DNA of 64,000 nucleotides from positions 434,001-498,000 of the forward strand of contig NZ_CP023434.1 of NCBI RefSeq assembly GCF_003546865.1, read 5' to 3'. The position numbers were made by a program, and so were the translations under genes. This DNA comes from Suicoccus acidiformans. GTDB taxonomy: Bacteria; Bacillota; Bacilli; Lactobacillales; Aerococcaceae. The notes under the pieces were generated by a model. That model made no database searches. It worked only from the letters and a program-made list of their open reading frames with translations, and was not told the origin of the DNA. This document shows positions 32,207 through 42,239 of this stretch, piece by piece (the stretch's first letter is position 1; each line of letters begins with the position of its first letter).

Positions 32207-32576
32207 AATTTCAACAGTTTTATCTCAAATGGGTCACACAGACCAACTAACAATTGGTGACTGTGGTTTACCGATACCCGATGAAGTTAAGCGTATTGAT
32301 CTCGCACTAAAAGCGGGTAAACCAAGTTTTATTGAAGTGCTATCAATATTATTAGAAGATATGCACATCGAGAAAGTGATTCTTGCTGAGGAAATTAAGC
32401 TAAATAATAAAGATGTGCATAGGAAGATGTTGGATATGTTGCCAGATGACATTGATATAGAATATGTTAGCCATGAAACATTTAAGTCTAAAACAAGTTC
32501 TTCCAAAGCTATTATTCGTACAGGAGAAATCACTCCGTTTTCGAATATAATTCTGCAATCTAACGTTTTCTTTTAG
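32178..32576 (+). CDS. rbsD: D-ribose pyranase RbsD
   Basis: A 132-residue RbsD/FucU superfamily mutarotase that converts beta-pyranose to beta-furanose ribose for the kinase. The N-terminal MKKHGILNSEISTVLSQMGHTD with the catalytic-site His20 and the LTIGDCGLPIPDEVKRIDLAL block are diagnostic. It overlaps the rbsK 3' end, with AAAGGAG inside rbsK, so the two were co-translated. Confidence 0.95.
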   Translation: MKKHGILNSEISTVLSQMGHTDQLTIGDCGLPIPDEVKRIDLALKAGKPSFIEVLSILLEDMHIEKVILAEEIKLNNKDVHRKMLDMLPDDIDIEYVSHETFKSKTSSSKAIIRTGEITPFSNIILQSNVFF

Positions 32577-32606
32577 TATATAACGTAGTAATAAGGAGTG
32601 ATTATA

Positions 32607-34094
32607 GTGCATGTTCAGATGATTGATATTGAGAAGTCTTTCGGCGACAATAAAGTACTGCATAATGCATCAATTGAAATCAAAGAAGGAGAAGTTCATG
32701 CTTTAATGGGTGAAAATGGGGCAGGTAAATCAACATTAATGAATATCCTAACGGGTGTTCACCATAAAGATAATGGCCAAATACTAATTAATGGAAAAGA
32801 AACTGAGTTTATTGGTCCGAAAGAGGCTGAAGAGAATGGAATCGCTTTTATCCATCAAGAATTAAATGTCCTTACAGACATGACTGTAGAGCAAAACATG
32901 TTCTTAAATAAAGAAATAAAAGGAAGCTTTGGTATACTTAATGAAAGAGAAATGAAGAAACAATCCAAAGAAATATTGGATTCATTGGAAACGGGTATTC
33001 GGCCGGAACAAGAAATGTCAGAATTATCTGTTGGACAACAGCAGATGGTTGAAATTAGTAAGGCATTAATGTCAGAAGTTGATGTCATTATTATGGATGA
33101 GCCTACAGCAGCATTAACTGATACTGAAACAAAGAAACTCTTTGAGGTAATTGATACCTTAAAAAGACGAAATGTCTCAATCGTATATATTTCACACCGA
33201 ATGGAAGAAATCTTTCAAATTTCTGACCGAATCACTGTAATGCGAGATGGAAGATATATTGACACAAAGAATACTCACGAAACCAACGATGATGAGCTGG
33301 TTAAGATGATGATTGGACGAGAGTTGACGAATCGTTATCCATCGAGATCAACTAAAATTGGTGATGTTCGCTTCGAGGTTATAGATCTTTCGCTAGAAGA
33401 AATGGTTAAAGATATTACTTTCGATGTGAGAGCGGGTGAAGTCCTAGGTTTTAGTGGACTTATGGGATCTGGGCGATCTGAAATTATGCATGGTATTTTC
33501 GGTAGTGTACCATTAGCATCTGGACAAATTATTATTGATGGTGAGACTGTAAAGGTAAATACTCCACAAGAGGCAATGGATGCCGGTATTGCATTTGTAA
33601 CGGAGGACAGAAAATCAGAAGGACTCCTGCTAGATAAAAGTATTCGAGAGAATTTAACACTCACAAACTTCGATGAACTAGCACCTAATGGATTCATTAA
33701 AGAAAAAGAAGAGAAAGATTTAGCGAATTCTGCTGTAGATATGTTTAAAATTAAAACGTTTAATATTGAAACTGAAACAGGCAATTTGAGTGGTGGAAAT
33801 CAACAGAAAGTCGTCATTGCTAAATGGGTTCTTTCTAATCCTAGAGTCTTAATATTAGATGAGCCTACACGTGGTGTCGACGTTGGAGCTAAAGAAGAGA
33901 TTTATCAAATAATTAATGACTTAACTGAACAAGGCATTGCAATTATCATGGTCTCATCAGACTTACCTGAAATTATTGGCATGAGTGATCGAGTTGCTGT
34001 AATGCGCGAAGGTGATTTAAGAGGTATCTTAGAAAAAGAACAAATATCTGAAGAGAATATTATGACATTAGCAACAGGAGGGATACTCAAATGA
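32607..34094 (+). CDS. rbsA: Ribose-type ABC transporter ATPase
   Basis: A 495-residue two-domain sugar ATPase of the RbsA/MglA family. First domain: Walker A GENGAGKST near residues 37-45, signature LSVGQQQ, Walker B VIIMDEPTAAL. Second domain: degenerate nucleotide site (SGLMGSGRSE), signature LSGGNQQ and Walker B LILDEPTRGVDVG. I choose GTG 32607 because AAGGAG lies 8 bases before it. It is coupled to rbsC by 4-base overlap. Confidence 0.95.
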   Translation: MHVQMIDIEKSFGDNKVLHNASIEIKEGEVHALMGENGAGKSTLMNILTGVHHKDNGQILINGKETEFIGPKEAEENGIAFIHQELNVLTDMTVEQNMFLNKEIKGSFGILNEREMKKQSKEILDSLETGIRPEQEMSELSVGQQQMVEISKALMSEVDVIIMDEPTAALTDTETKKLFEVIDTLKRRNVSIVYISHRMEEIFQISDRITVMRDGRYIDTKNTHETNDDELVKMMIGRELTNRYPSRSTKIGDVRFEVIDLSLEEMVKDITFDVRAGEVLGFSGLMGSGRSEIMHGIFGSVPLASGQIIIDGETVKVNTPQEAMDAGIAFVTEDRKSEGLLLDKSIRENLTLTNFDELAPNGFIKEKEEKDLANSAVDMFKIKTFNIETETGNLSGGNQQKVVIAKWVLSNPRVLILDEPTRGVDVGAKEEIYQIINDLTEQGIAIIMVSSDLPEIIGMSDRVAVMREGDLRGILEKEQISEENIMTLATGGILK

Positions 34095-35050
34095 GCGAGA
34101 CAAGTAGAAAAAGAATAAACACCCAGGAATTGGGTGCAGTAATTGCGTTAGTTATATTAGTACTAGCATTAGCCTTTATTAGTCCAGAGTTTAGAACGCT
34201 TGATAATATTCTAAACCTACTTCGTCAAGCATCAACAAATGGCTTGATTGCATTCGGTATGACGGTTGTAATTCTGACAGGTGGTATTGACTTAGGTGTA
34301 GGCCCAATCTTAGCCTTAACAGGAGCTTTAACAGCAGGCATGATTGTGAACTTAGGCATTCCGGTACCAGTAGCTATTTTGATCGCTTTAGTTGTTGGAT
34401 TACTTCTAGGTGTAGTAGGAGGTGTTTTAGTTGGTAAAGCAAGGCTACAACCTTTTATTGCGACTTTAATCACACAGACTGTTTATCGTGGCTTGACTCT
34501 AATTTATACCGATGGTCGCCCAATTTCAGGTATTACAAGCCCTGAATACGCTGGAGCGAATGTACTAGAATTTATCGGCCGGAAAACTGTTCTAGGTATA
34601 CCAACACCTATTATTATTATGGCGATTGCTTTCATTCTAATATATATTTTACTTAATAAGACATCTTTGGGTCGACAGATTTATGCAGTTGGATCAAATG
34701 AGAAGACGGCGAAACTTTCTGGTATCGATACTTCAAAAGTAAAGGTATTCGTATATACACTTTCAGGTTTGATGTCTACGATTGCCGGATTGATTTTAAT
34801 TTCACGGTTAAACTCTGCTCAGCCTACTTTAGGTACAGGGTATGAGCTTGACGCAATTGCAGCTACAGCTATTGGTGGTACGAGTATGGACGGGGGGCGT
34901 GGTAAATTAACTGGGACACTTATTGGTGTATTAATTATTGCAGTATTGAGTAATGGGATGAATATCTTAGGCATCAACTCGTATCTGCAAGATGTTGTAA
35001 AAGGTTTAGTTATTCTGTTCGCTGTGTTGTCTGATAGACGAAAACAATAA
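34091..35050 (+). CDS. rbsC: Ribose-type ABC transporter permease
   Basis: A 319-residue integral membrane protein of the RbsC/BPD_transp_2 family, with about eight to ten hydrophobic helices starting at ALVILVLALAFISPEF. The family loop DLGVGPILALTGALTAGM and the late GGTSMDGGRGKLTGTLIG motif are clear. It forms the channel with RbsA. The start overlaps the rbsA stop. Confidence 0.95.
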   Translation: MSETSRKRINTQELGAVIALVILVLALAFISPEFRTLDNILNLLRQASTNGLIAFGMTVVILTGGIDLGVGPILALTGALTAGMIVNLGIPVPVAILIALVVGLLLGVVGGVLVGKARLQPFIATLITQTVYRGLTLIYTDGRPISGITSPEYAGANVLEFIGRKTVLGIPTPIIIMAIAFILIYILLNKTSLGRQIYAVGSNEKTAKLSGIDTSKVKVFVYTLSGLMSTIAGLILISRLNSAQPTLGTGYELDAIAATAIGGTSMDGGRGKLTGTLIGVLIIAVLSNGMNILGINSYLQDVVKGLVILFAVLSDRRKQ

Positions 35051-35077
35051 TCATTTAAAAAAAGAGGAGAAAATAAA

Positions 35078-36010
35078 ATGAATACTTTCAAGAAAATATA
35101 TAGTTTAGTAATGGCTTTGATCTTATCTTTAGGTATCTTCAGTGGACTTACTTCTGTCCAAGCACAAGAAACAGCAAAAGTTGGTTTCTCTATTTCAACA
35201 TTAAATAATCCTTTCTTTGTCTCTATGGCGGATGGTGCGGAAGAGAAAGCTAAAGAACTAGGTGTTGAATTATCAATTGTTGATGCAGGAAATGATACTG
35301 CCAAACAAGCGACTGATATTGAGGATTTAATTAGCACTGGCATTGACGTGTTAGTTGTAAACCCTGAAGACTCAGCGGCTGTAGGTCCATCTGTTCAAAT
35401 GGCAATTGATGCGGGTATTAAAGTCATTGCTGTTGACCGCGTTGTCGAAGGCGCTGAGATTGATACATATATCGGTACTGATAATGTTCTTGCAGGGGAA
35501 GCAGTTGGTAATTATATGTTAGAGAATGTGCTTTCAGGAGAAGATGAAGTTGTAATTTTAGAAGGTATACCCGGAGCTTCAAGTGCAATTGATCGTCAAG
35601 AAGGTTTTAATAATGCTTTGGAAGGTAATGTTAATATTGTTGCTTCACAGACAGCAAACTATGACCGTGCTGAAGGGATGACTGTAACGGAAAACTTACT
35701 TCAAGGAAACCCGAATGTTAAAGCAATTATTGCGGCTAACGATGAAATGGCACTTGGTGCAATCGAAGCAGTAAGTGCTTTAGGTAAAGTGCCGGGTGAA
35801 GATATTTATATTACAGGATTTGACGCAGGAGAAGATGCAGTTAAAGCTGTTGAAGCAGGAACAATGATTCTTACAGTTGAACAACAAACTGTTTTAATGG
35901 GACAATTAGCAATTGAAACCGCACAAAAAATGGTTAATGGAGAAGAAGTAGAAGCTGAAATTCCAATTGATGTAACGATTCTTGATAAAGCTGAATTAGA
36001 AAAACAATAA
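35078..36010 (+). CDS. rbsB: Ribose-type substrate-binding protein without lipobox
   Basis: A 310-residue periplasmic-type sugar-binding protein (Peripla_BP_4) with the family features TLNNPFFVSMADGAEEKAKELG, the VVNPEDSAAVGP turn and the late ITGFDAGEDAVKAVEAG. The signal peptide (residues 1-31, ending SVQAQ) has an A-x-A type site and no Cys. Firmicute sugar-binding proteins are usually lipoproteins, so this one would be secreted rather than anchored. Confidence 0.9.
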   Translation: MNTFKKIYSLVMALILSLGIFSGLTSVQAQETAKVGFSISTLNNPFFVSMADGAEEKAKELGVELSIVDAGNDTAKQATDIEDLISTGIDVLVVNPEDSAAVGPSVQMAIDAGIKVIAVDRVVEGAEIDTYIGTDNVLAGEAVGNYMLENVLSGEDEVVILEGIPGASSAIDRQEGFNNALEGNVNIVASQTANYDRAEGMTVTENLLQGNPNVKAIIAANDEMALGAIEAVSALGKVPGEDIYITGFDAGEDAVKAVEAGTMILTVEQQTVLMGQLAIETAQKMVNGEEVEAEIPIDVTILDKAELEKQ

Positions 36011-36031
36011 AAAAATAAGAAGGGGTATCAT

Positions 36032-36460
36032 ATGTTAAGGAATATTCCTGATATCATCTCACCTTCACTAATGCAGCATATGATGGAAATGGGTCATTCG
36101 GACAAATTGGTTATTGTCGATGCTAATTTTCCTGCATTCTCACATGCACAAAAACTAGAGGTAATGAATGGAGTTAAAACTGATGAACTACTGGAAGCAA
36201 TTTTAACTTTCTATCCTCTAGATGATTTCATTAATGACCCTGTATATCTTATGAATCATAGAGCAAGCGAACCCATACCTGAAGTATGGGTTTCTTATAA
36301 AGATATTATTAAGACGAAAGATTTTAGTGGAGCGTTTGATGAATTTCATTATCTGGAACGTTTAGATTTTTACAAAGAGGTTGAAAATGCGTATTATGTT
36401 GTTCAAACAAACGATACGAGACGTTATGCAAATATAATATTACAAAAAGGTGTTTGTTAA
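36032..36460 (+). CDS. FucU-like sugar mutarotase
   Basis: A 142-residue protein of the RbsD/FucU superfamily. Its motifs (LRNIPDIISPSLMQHMMEMGHSDKLVIVDANFPA, and the C-terminal RYANIILQKGVC) match FucU, which interconverts sugar anomers, better than RbsD. It is the second mutarotase of the operon, arguing for a substrate other than plain ribose. AAGAAGGGG site upstream. Overlap with the next gene depends on which start that gene uses. Confidence 0.9.
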   Translation: MLRNIPDIISPSLMQHMMEMGHSDKLVIVDANFPAFSHAQKLEVMNGVKTDELLEAILTFYPLDDFINDPVYLMNHRASEPIPEVWVSYKDIIKTKDFSGAFDEFHYLERLDFYKEVENAYYVVQTNDTRRYANIILQKGVC

Positions 36461-36474
36461 AGGAGGAAGATAAC

Positions 36475-37770
36475 ATGAATCAAAAAGATATTATTATGAA
36501 ATCTCAACAAGAACTTACAGAAGTATTAAACAAAGCGGCAGAAGAAGACAATCTAGTCGGCACAAATATAAGAAATGAAGAAAAACTTGTTGAGGAAACA
36601 TTTGAGAGAAATGATGGTATCTTCCGTATGTTCCCATCATTTGTTCCGAGACGATTTGGTAAGGCTGGGAAACGGTTGAAACTTCATCCAGATGATTATT
36701 TCGTTTTTGGAATGCATCGTGGTTCTATTACTGAGCGTTGGTTCTCATCCACAATCGCAGCGCAAAATGGTAAAGAGGCTAAGGCTGATGAAGGGTTGAG
36801 TTATGTAAGTGTTGGCTTTGATACTGACGATAAATTTTCTTTGAAGTATGCTGTTGAAGTTTTACAGGATAAACTTGTTGGACAAGAACTTTGGAATGAA
36901 TATAATGGATGGCCAATGTATTCTAAGTTTTTCGATAATTTAAATCCGCTATTCCATCATTTACATTTAGGTTTTGAAGATGCTGCAAAGGTTGGAAAAC
37001 TTGGAAAACCAGAAGCATATTTCTTTCCGCCGCAGTTGAACAACCATTTTGGAGAGTCAGGTTATACTTACTTTGGTTTTGATCCAGATACAGATCCTGA
37101 AGAAGTTAAAGAGCGTATTCGCAAATTTGCAACAGATGATACAAGAATCACTGAATTATCGAGGGCTTACCGGATTGAATTAGGAACGGGTTGGTATACA
37201 GCACCTGGAGTAATTCATGCGCCAGCATCCGTTCTTACTTATGAGCCACAATGGAACTCAGATGTTAACTCAGTATTTGAAAACACTGTGTCAGGGGAGA
37301 TTTACCCACCAGAAATGTTAGATGAGGAACTCCCTGAAGATCAACAAGGTAATATTGATGCTGTCTTTGATCTACTTGATTGGGAGAAGAACGTTGATCC
37401 TCATTATAAAGCTAGCAACTTTAGACCTCCAATTACTGAAACAGATACGGACGCTTATAAGCAAGAGTGGATTACATATGGTAACGAGTACTTCTCAGCT
37501 AAGCAATTAACAGTTTACCCTGGGCAAACTGTAACTATTAGCGACGGAGCAGCTTACGGATGTATCGTAATTCAAGGTTATGGTCAATTCGGAAACTATA
37601 AAGCAGAGTCACCAACGTTACTACGTTTTGGACAACAAAGTTCAGATGAGTTCTTCGTTTCTCATGATAAAGCGACTACAGGTGTAGAAATCACGAATAA
37701 TAGTGATGTAGAACCGCTGGTTATTTTGAAGCACTTCGGACCAAACTGCCCGAACGTTCCAAAAGTATAG
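36475..37770 (+). CDS. Cupin-fold sugar isomerase-like protein
   Basis: A 431-residue protein with two cupin-like halves. The first includes YFFPPQLNNHFGESGYTYFGF and an HHLHLGFE segment that could hold metal-binding His residues. The second includes LTVYPGQTVTISDGAAYGCIVIQGYGQFGNY and a final LVILKHFGPNC. It is about the size of class I mannose-6-phosphate isomerases but I cannot name its substrate. The start is ATG 36475 behind AAAGGAGGAAG. Context with FucU and an FGGY kinase suggests an aldose-ketose isomerase. Confidence 0.7.
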   Translation: MNQKDIIMKSQQELTEVLNKAAEEDNLVGTNIRNEEKLVEETFERNDGIFRMFPSFVPRRFGKAGKRLKLHPDDYFVFGMHRGSITERWFSSTIAAQNGKEAKADEGLSYVSVGFDTDDKFSLKYAVEVLQDKLVGQELWNEYNGWPMYSKFFDNLNPLFHHLHLGFEDAAKVGKLGKPEAYFFPPQLNNHFGESGYTYFGFDPDTDPEEVKERIRKFATDDTRITELSRAYRIELGTGWYTAPGVIHAPASVLTYEPQWNSDVNSVFENTVSGEIYPPEMLDEELPEDQQGNIDAVFDLLDWEKNVDPHYKASNFRPPITETDTDAYKQEWITYGNEYFSAKQLTVYPGQTVTISDGAAYGCIVIQGYGQFGNYKAESPTLLRFGQQSSDEFFVSHDKATTGVEITNNSDVEPLVILKHFGPNCPNVPKV

Positions 37771-37807
37771 GGAAGATTTAGATTAATAAAGAAGATAAGG
37801 TGGTATA

Positions 37808-39271
37808 ATGAGTTATTATTTGGTAGTTGATAATGGCGGAACAAACATTAAGGTTGTCTTATTTGATACCAAAGGCCAACAGATTGTGTCCAATTCATTT
37901 CCTACACCAAGAGTAGACTTTTTGCCAAATCAAAGAGAAGTTGAAATGGATGGTATGTGGCAACTCATAGCCACGGCTATTCGAGAATTAATAATTGAAA
38001 ATGCAATTAACCCTATGACAATTAAAGGATTAGCGACTGTCGGTCATGGAAAAGGTGTCTATGTTCTGGGTGAACATGGGTCCTACTTACGTAATGGAAT
38101 CCTCTCTACGGATAATCGAGCTTATCAAGAAGCAGATTATTTTAAAGGAAAAGCTACTGATTTGCCGCTACAACCCATATTAGCGACCAATGCACCTGTT
38201 TTATTATTTTGGTTGAAACGGAATGAGCCAGAGATATACAAAAAAATTAAATATTTTTTTAGTGCAAAAGATTTTGTTCGTTACAAATTAACAGGTTCTT
38301 ATCATACAGACTATACAGATGCTTCAAGTAATAATTTGCTTGATATATATAAGAAAGACTATGATGCCCAAATATTTGATTTCTTTGAGATAAATGAATT
38401 ATACGAGAAACGATCTCCGTTAGTTAAATCCACAGATATTTGTGGATACGTATCAGCGGAAGCAGCTGCTTTGACAGGTTTAGCTGAAGGGACACCTGTT
38501 ATTGGTGGGATGTTTGATATTGATGCAAGTGCAATTGCTACTAATGCATTATCACCAAAATATATTAGTGTTACGGCAGGGACGTGGAGTATCAATGAAT
38601 ATTTAGCAAAAGAACCTGTCGAAACAGAAGATTTTATTATGAATTCGATATTTGTTGACAAAGAACACTATCTTATTGAAAGTTCAAGTGCGACATCAGC
38701 GGGAAATTTAGATATCATTGCAAATCTGATATTTGATAATAAGGTAGATATTTATGAGCAAATTGCTAGACTTATAGAAGATACTTCACCGGAAAAGAAT
38801 GATCTTATTTTCTTGCCTTTTCTATATGGAAGTCATTCACACTCCTTAGCTAAAGGTTCATTTATTGGATTGGATTCCTCAGTTGAACGAAAAGACATCC
38901 TAAGAGCCGTTTATGAAGGTGTAGCATTCTCGCATCGATTCCACTTGGAAAAATTGCTAGCTAAGAAAAATACTGAAACAGAAGGAATTAGATTAGCGGG
39001 AGGTATCGTGAATTCACAACAGTGGATTCAGATTCTTGCTGATGTTATTCAATTACCAATTGAAATCGTAGAGGCTAATGAGCTAGGTGGCTTAGGTGGT
39101 GCGATTTCTATTGCTGTAGGTTTAGGCGAATTTGACACGCTTCAGTCGGCGGCAGATGAAATGAGTCAAATAAAAGAAAGAGTATTACCTAATAAATCTC
39201 TTAAGAGTGTTTATGATAAGAAGTATGATAAATATATTAAAGCTCTCAATAATCTAGAAGATATTTGGTAA
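37808..39271 (+). CDS. FGGY-family carbohydrate kinase
   Basis: A 487-residue sugar kinase. It has the phosphate-1 motif (VVDNGGTNIKVVLFD) at the N-terminus, the KGVYVLGEHGSYLRNGILSTDNRA substrate block, an IGGMFDIDASAIATNAL region with the likely catalytic Asp, and a C-terminal GGIVNSQQWIQILADVIQLPIEI and GGLGGAISIA adenosine motif. The substrate segment resembles L-xylulokinase (LyxK)-type enzymes. It presumably phosphorylates the ketose made by the upstream isomerase. Confidence 0.85.
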   Translation: MSYYLVVDNGGTNIKVVLFDTKGQQIVSNSFPTPRVDFLPNQREVEMDGMWQLIATAIRELIIENAINPMTIKGLATVGHGKGVYVLGEHGSYLRNGILSTDNRAYQEADYFKGKATDLPLQPILATNAPVLLFWLKRNEPEIYKKIKYFFSAKDFVRYKLTGSYHTDYTDASSNNLLDIYKKDYDAQIFDFFEINELYEKRSPLVKSTDICGYVSAEAAALTGLAEGTPVIGGMFDIDASAIATNALSPKYISVTAGTWSINEYLAKEPVETEDFIMNSIFVDKEHYLIESSSATSAGNLDIIANLIFDNKVDIYEQIARLIEDTSPEKNDLIFLPFLYGSHSHSLAKGSFIGLDSSVERKDILRAVYEGVAFSHRFHLEKLLAKKNTETEGIRLAGGIVNSQQWIQILADVIQLPIEIVEANELGGLGGAISIAVGLGEFDTLQSAADEMSQIKERVLPNKSLKSVYDKKYDKYIKALNNLEDIW

Positions 39272-39289
39272 AAGACAGGAGATGTTAAA

Positions 39290-39532
39290 ATGGATAATAG
39301 TCAGATTGCAACACAAATCGTTGAAAATATAGGAAAAGAAAATATTATAGACTTTACAAAATGCGCTACAAGGTTAAGATTCAAAGTTAAAGATGAATCG
39401 ATTATTAATTCTGCTCTTATTGAGGCACTTGATGGAGTTTCTGGTACAACATTCCTGAATAATCAATTTCAGGTGTTTGTAGCATTAGGAAAAATCCAGA
39501 AAGTTTTCGAAGAAGTGAAAGCTATTGTGTAG
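39290..39532 (+). CDS. Stand-alone PTS EIIB domain (glucose family)
   Basis: An 80-residue protein that is a complete EIIB-Glc-type domain. The phosphocysteine motif is KCATRLRF at residues about 25-32, the usual CATRLR signature, followed by the LDGVSGTTFLNNQFQVFVALG strand pair. No EIIC or EIIA partner lies nearby. It follows the FGGY kinase by 18 bases with its own SD, so it is co-transcribed with an ABC-type sugar operon. It may have a regulatory rather than transport role. Confidence 0.8.
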   Translation: MDNSQIATQIVENIGKENIIDFTKCATRLRFKVKDESIINSALIEALDGVSGTTFLNNQFQVFVALGKIQKVFEEVKAIV

Positions 39533-39900
39533 TATCGGACTTTTAATTTGACAAATGAATTTGTAATTATACACACGCTTGCAATTGGTGCAGGAGATTT
39601 GTGTAGGTAAGTAGTTCGAATGAATTAAATAAAAATTTCTAATTCCACTACGTACATCATCTTATTCCAAATTATCACTTCTACTCCTATTTGTTTAAGA
39701 TTTTTTATTTTGACTCTTTTATAAAAGGTATTAGAAGCAATATAATGAATGTGCTTTTTATTAGTAGATTGTCTATTTATATGTTCTAATACGAACAACA
39801 TAAGGATGGGTGCTGATGTACCTGCATCCATCTTTTATTGGTTCTTTGTCAAATCACGTTGGTGAATTCTTATTAAGAGACTGTAAGATAAGTTAATAAC

Positions 39901-39946
39901 AAAAATCACCAAGAATGTTGTTAAATCGACATTCTTGGTGATTTTT
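39901..39946. terminator. Bidirectional terminator after the sugar operon
   Basis: A perfect 18-base stem (AAAAATCACCAAGAATGT with its complement) with a 10-base loop. The T-run in the arm works for both directions. It lies between the rbs operon and the leftward IS fragment. The preceding 39533-39900 stretch has no gene that I can support. A GGTTCTTTGTCAAATCACG segment at 39839-39858 looks like an ISL3-type terminal repeat scar. Confidence 0.75.
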
Positions 39947-39959
39947 GTGGTATAATATA

Positions 39960-40503
39960 GTGAAAAAATTTCTAACTTAAATTGACAATCGAGATCTCAT
40001 TAAATTCTTTGTCACCAATAAATTGATAGTCTGTTCGAAAAGGAAAGATAGAATGTAATAGATCCATTAAATGTGTACGTTGATACGCAGGGATATATCC
40101 CTCGCCTTGTATTTCAAACCATCTCATCTCTTCTAAGCATTGTAAAATCTCGGAACAAGTATATTGATTGCCTAATAATTGGGAGATGATACGATACACA
40201 AGAAGGGCAATGAAACAGACTAAGAAGTGAGTCTCTATACGAGTGTCACGATGTAGATAAACAGGTCGTGCTTTAAATTCTGTTTTCATTATCCGGAAAC
40301 TTTCTTCTATTTCCCAGCGCTGGGGATTAATTGCGACGATTCTTTCAGTATCGCCTTCTAAATTAGTGCATACGCAATAAAAGCCATCATATTTAGCTTC
40401 TTCAGCAATTTTCTTCTCATTGAGTGTATAAACAGATTCATCAGCCACCTCCCCATTTTGTGTAATATTGACTTGTTGAATAAAGCGGGTCGGACTGTTT
40501 GGG
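39960..40503 (-). pseudogene. IS1634-like transposase, C-terminal fragment
   Basis: The C-terminal ~180 residues of an IS4-superfamily (IS1634-like) DDE transposase. The conserved end NPQRWEIEESFRIMKTEFKARPVYLHRDTRIETHFLVCFIALLVYR contains the catalytic Glu. The N-terminal part is missing: the frame runs straight into the IS1182 end at 40504, which interrupted it. The terminal bases (ATTGACAATCGAGA) recur at 52905-52945. Confidence 0.8.
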
Positions 40504-42184
40504 AGGCTGCTGAAAAACCCCAAATAAGCGTTCCAAAATATCCGAGAGATTCGGTATTTTGGAACGCTTTTATGATATAACTATACTAAATGGAGGTGTC
40601 ATAAATGCTGGTAAAATCAAACATCTTTGCTCTTAAGTTCGTACTCAGAGTTATATGATTTATTAATTCCTGAGGATCATATTCTTCGTCAAATGAATGA
40701 CAGGGTGGACTTTAGCTTCATTTATGAGGAGTTGTCTACCAAATATTCGCCCGACAATGGTCGTCCTGCTGAAATGCTCCATTCAGTTATTTAAATATCT
40801 ACTCCTTAAGGCAATGTATGATTTATCGGATAGAGATCTTGTTGAAAGAGCGCGGTATGACATGTCCCTTAAGTACTTTTTGGGCTTAGCCCGGAAGACA
40901 TCCCCATTGACGCATCTACGCTCTCGAAATTTCGACGCCAACGTATTAAAGACGAGATATTTCTAGATATACTTATTCAAAAGTCTGTTAAGATAGCGCT
41001 TGATGAAGGTGTACTCGAAAGTAAAGATCTAATTATGGATGCCACGCATACTCACTCAATTTATAAATCGAGAAAACCTCAAGAAGTTCTCCATGAACGT
41101 GCCAAACAATTACGTAAAGCTATTTATAAAGTAGATGACTCAATTAAGGAAGAGCTTCCACCTCGTCATGATGAAGACAATCGACAAAGTGAGCTTGATT
41201 ACTGTCAATCACTCATCCAAATGATGGAACATAAGCCAGAATTACTTGCTTATGAAGCCATCAAACAAAAGTTAAACCGTTTAATTGAATCAGTGGAAGA
41301 TGATTTGAACAATTTACACTCTCTAAGCAAGGACGATGCGAAACTTGGGCATAAGTCTGCAGATAGTTCATTCTTCGGATATAAGACCCATATGGGTATG
41401 AGTGGCGATCGAATTATTACAGCAGCTATTGTAACATCTGGCGAGAGAGCAGATGGCTCTGAAATGAAGCAGCTCTATGAAAAGTCACGTAATAATGCAT
41501 GGAAATTGAAGCGATCATAGCAGACAAAGCATACTCTGGTAAGCGCAATATTGAATATGCTTTAAAACATATTTTTGATTTAGTCTCACAATTGAATTCT
41601 GCTGTTATGGACGGTTATCGCAAAGATGAAGATAAATGGGATTATAACAAGGATGCTGAACGCTACCAATGTCCTGCAGGTCACTTAGCTATTTGCAAAG
41701 CTCGCCAAGGAAGAAAAGGTGCCAAAGAAAATCAACGTGAGGTCTATTTCTTTGATGTGGAGAAATGTAAGATATGTCCAATTCAAGAAGGATGTTATAA
41801 AGTAGGCACGAAGTCCAAATCATATTCTGTAACTATTCAAAGTAACTTACATCGACATCAAGCGAATTTCCAGGAAACAGATCGATTTAAAGAGAAAGCT
41901 AAGACGCGCTATATGATTGAGGGCAAGCATGGTGAATTAAAGAACCGACATGGTATGAAACAAGCCAAAAGTGTCGGTTTATTAGGCGTGACTTTACAAG
42001 TAGGTGCAACCATATTCATAACGAATATGAAGCGAATAATCAAATTAAAGGAAGAAAAAGAAGCAAATAAGTAAAATAATAGAGGCAATGAGTCACACGA
42101 TTGAATTGGTGAAACTCATGACCTCTATTTTTTACGATTGTTGGGTCCCGCTCATAGAAATACGTGAGGTTTATCAGCAGTCTT
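40504..42184 (+). mobile_element. IS1182-family element, transposase broken
   Basis: The element is bounded by related ends: GAGGCTGCTGAAAAACCCC at the left and a GGTTTATCAGCAG-type end at about 42168-42184. The transposase frame (from 40604) is split by several frameshifts but readable in order: DLSDRDLVERARYDMSLKYFLGLAPED, then DATHTHS, then AIIADKAYSGKRNIEYALKH, ending at 42074. It inserted into an older IS1634-like copy. It is inactive. Confidence 0.85.
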
Positions 42185-42239
42185 CACTTCTTTGGGTCTC
42201 TTTTTTGTGATTTCATGCTTACGGTGATTTCCCGTACGA

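Noticed and set aside
39625-39831. 68-codon leftward frame in the post-operon gap
   Set aside because: No SD, no family, AT-rich; likely random within IS scar sequence.
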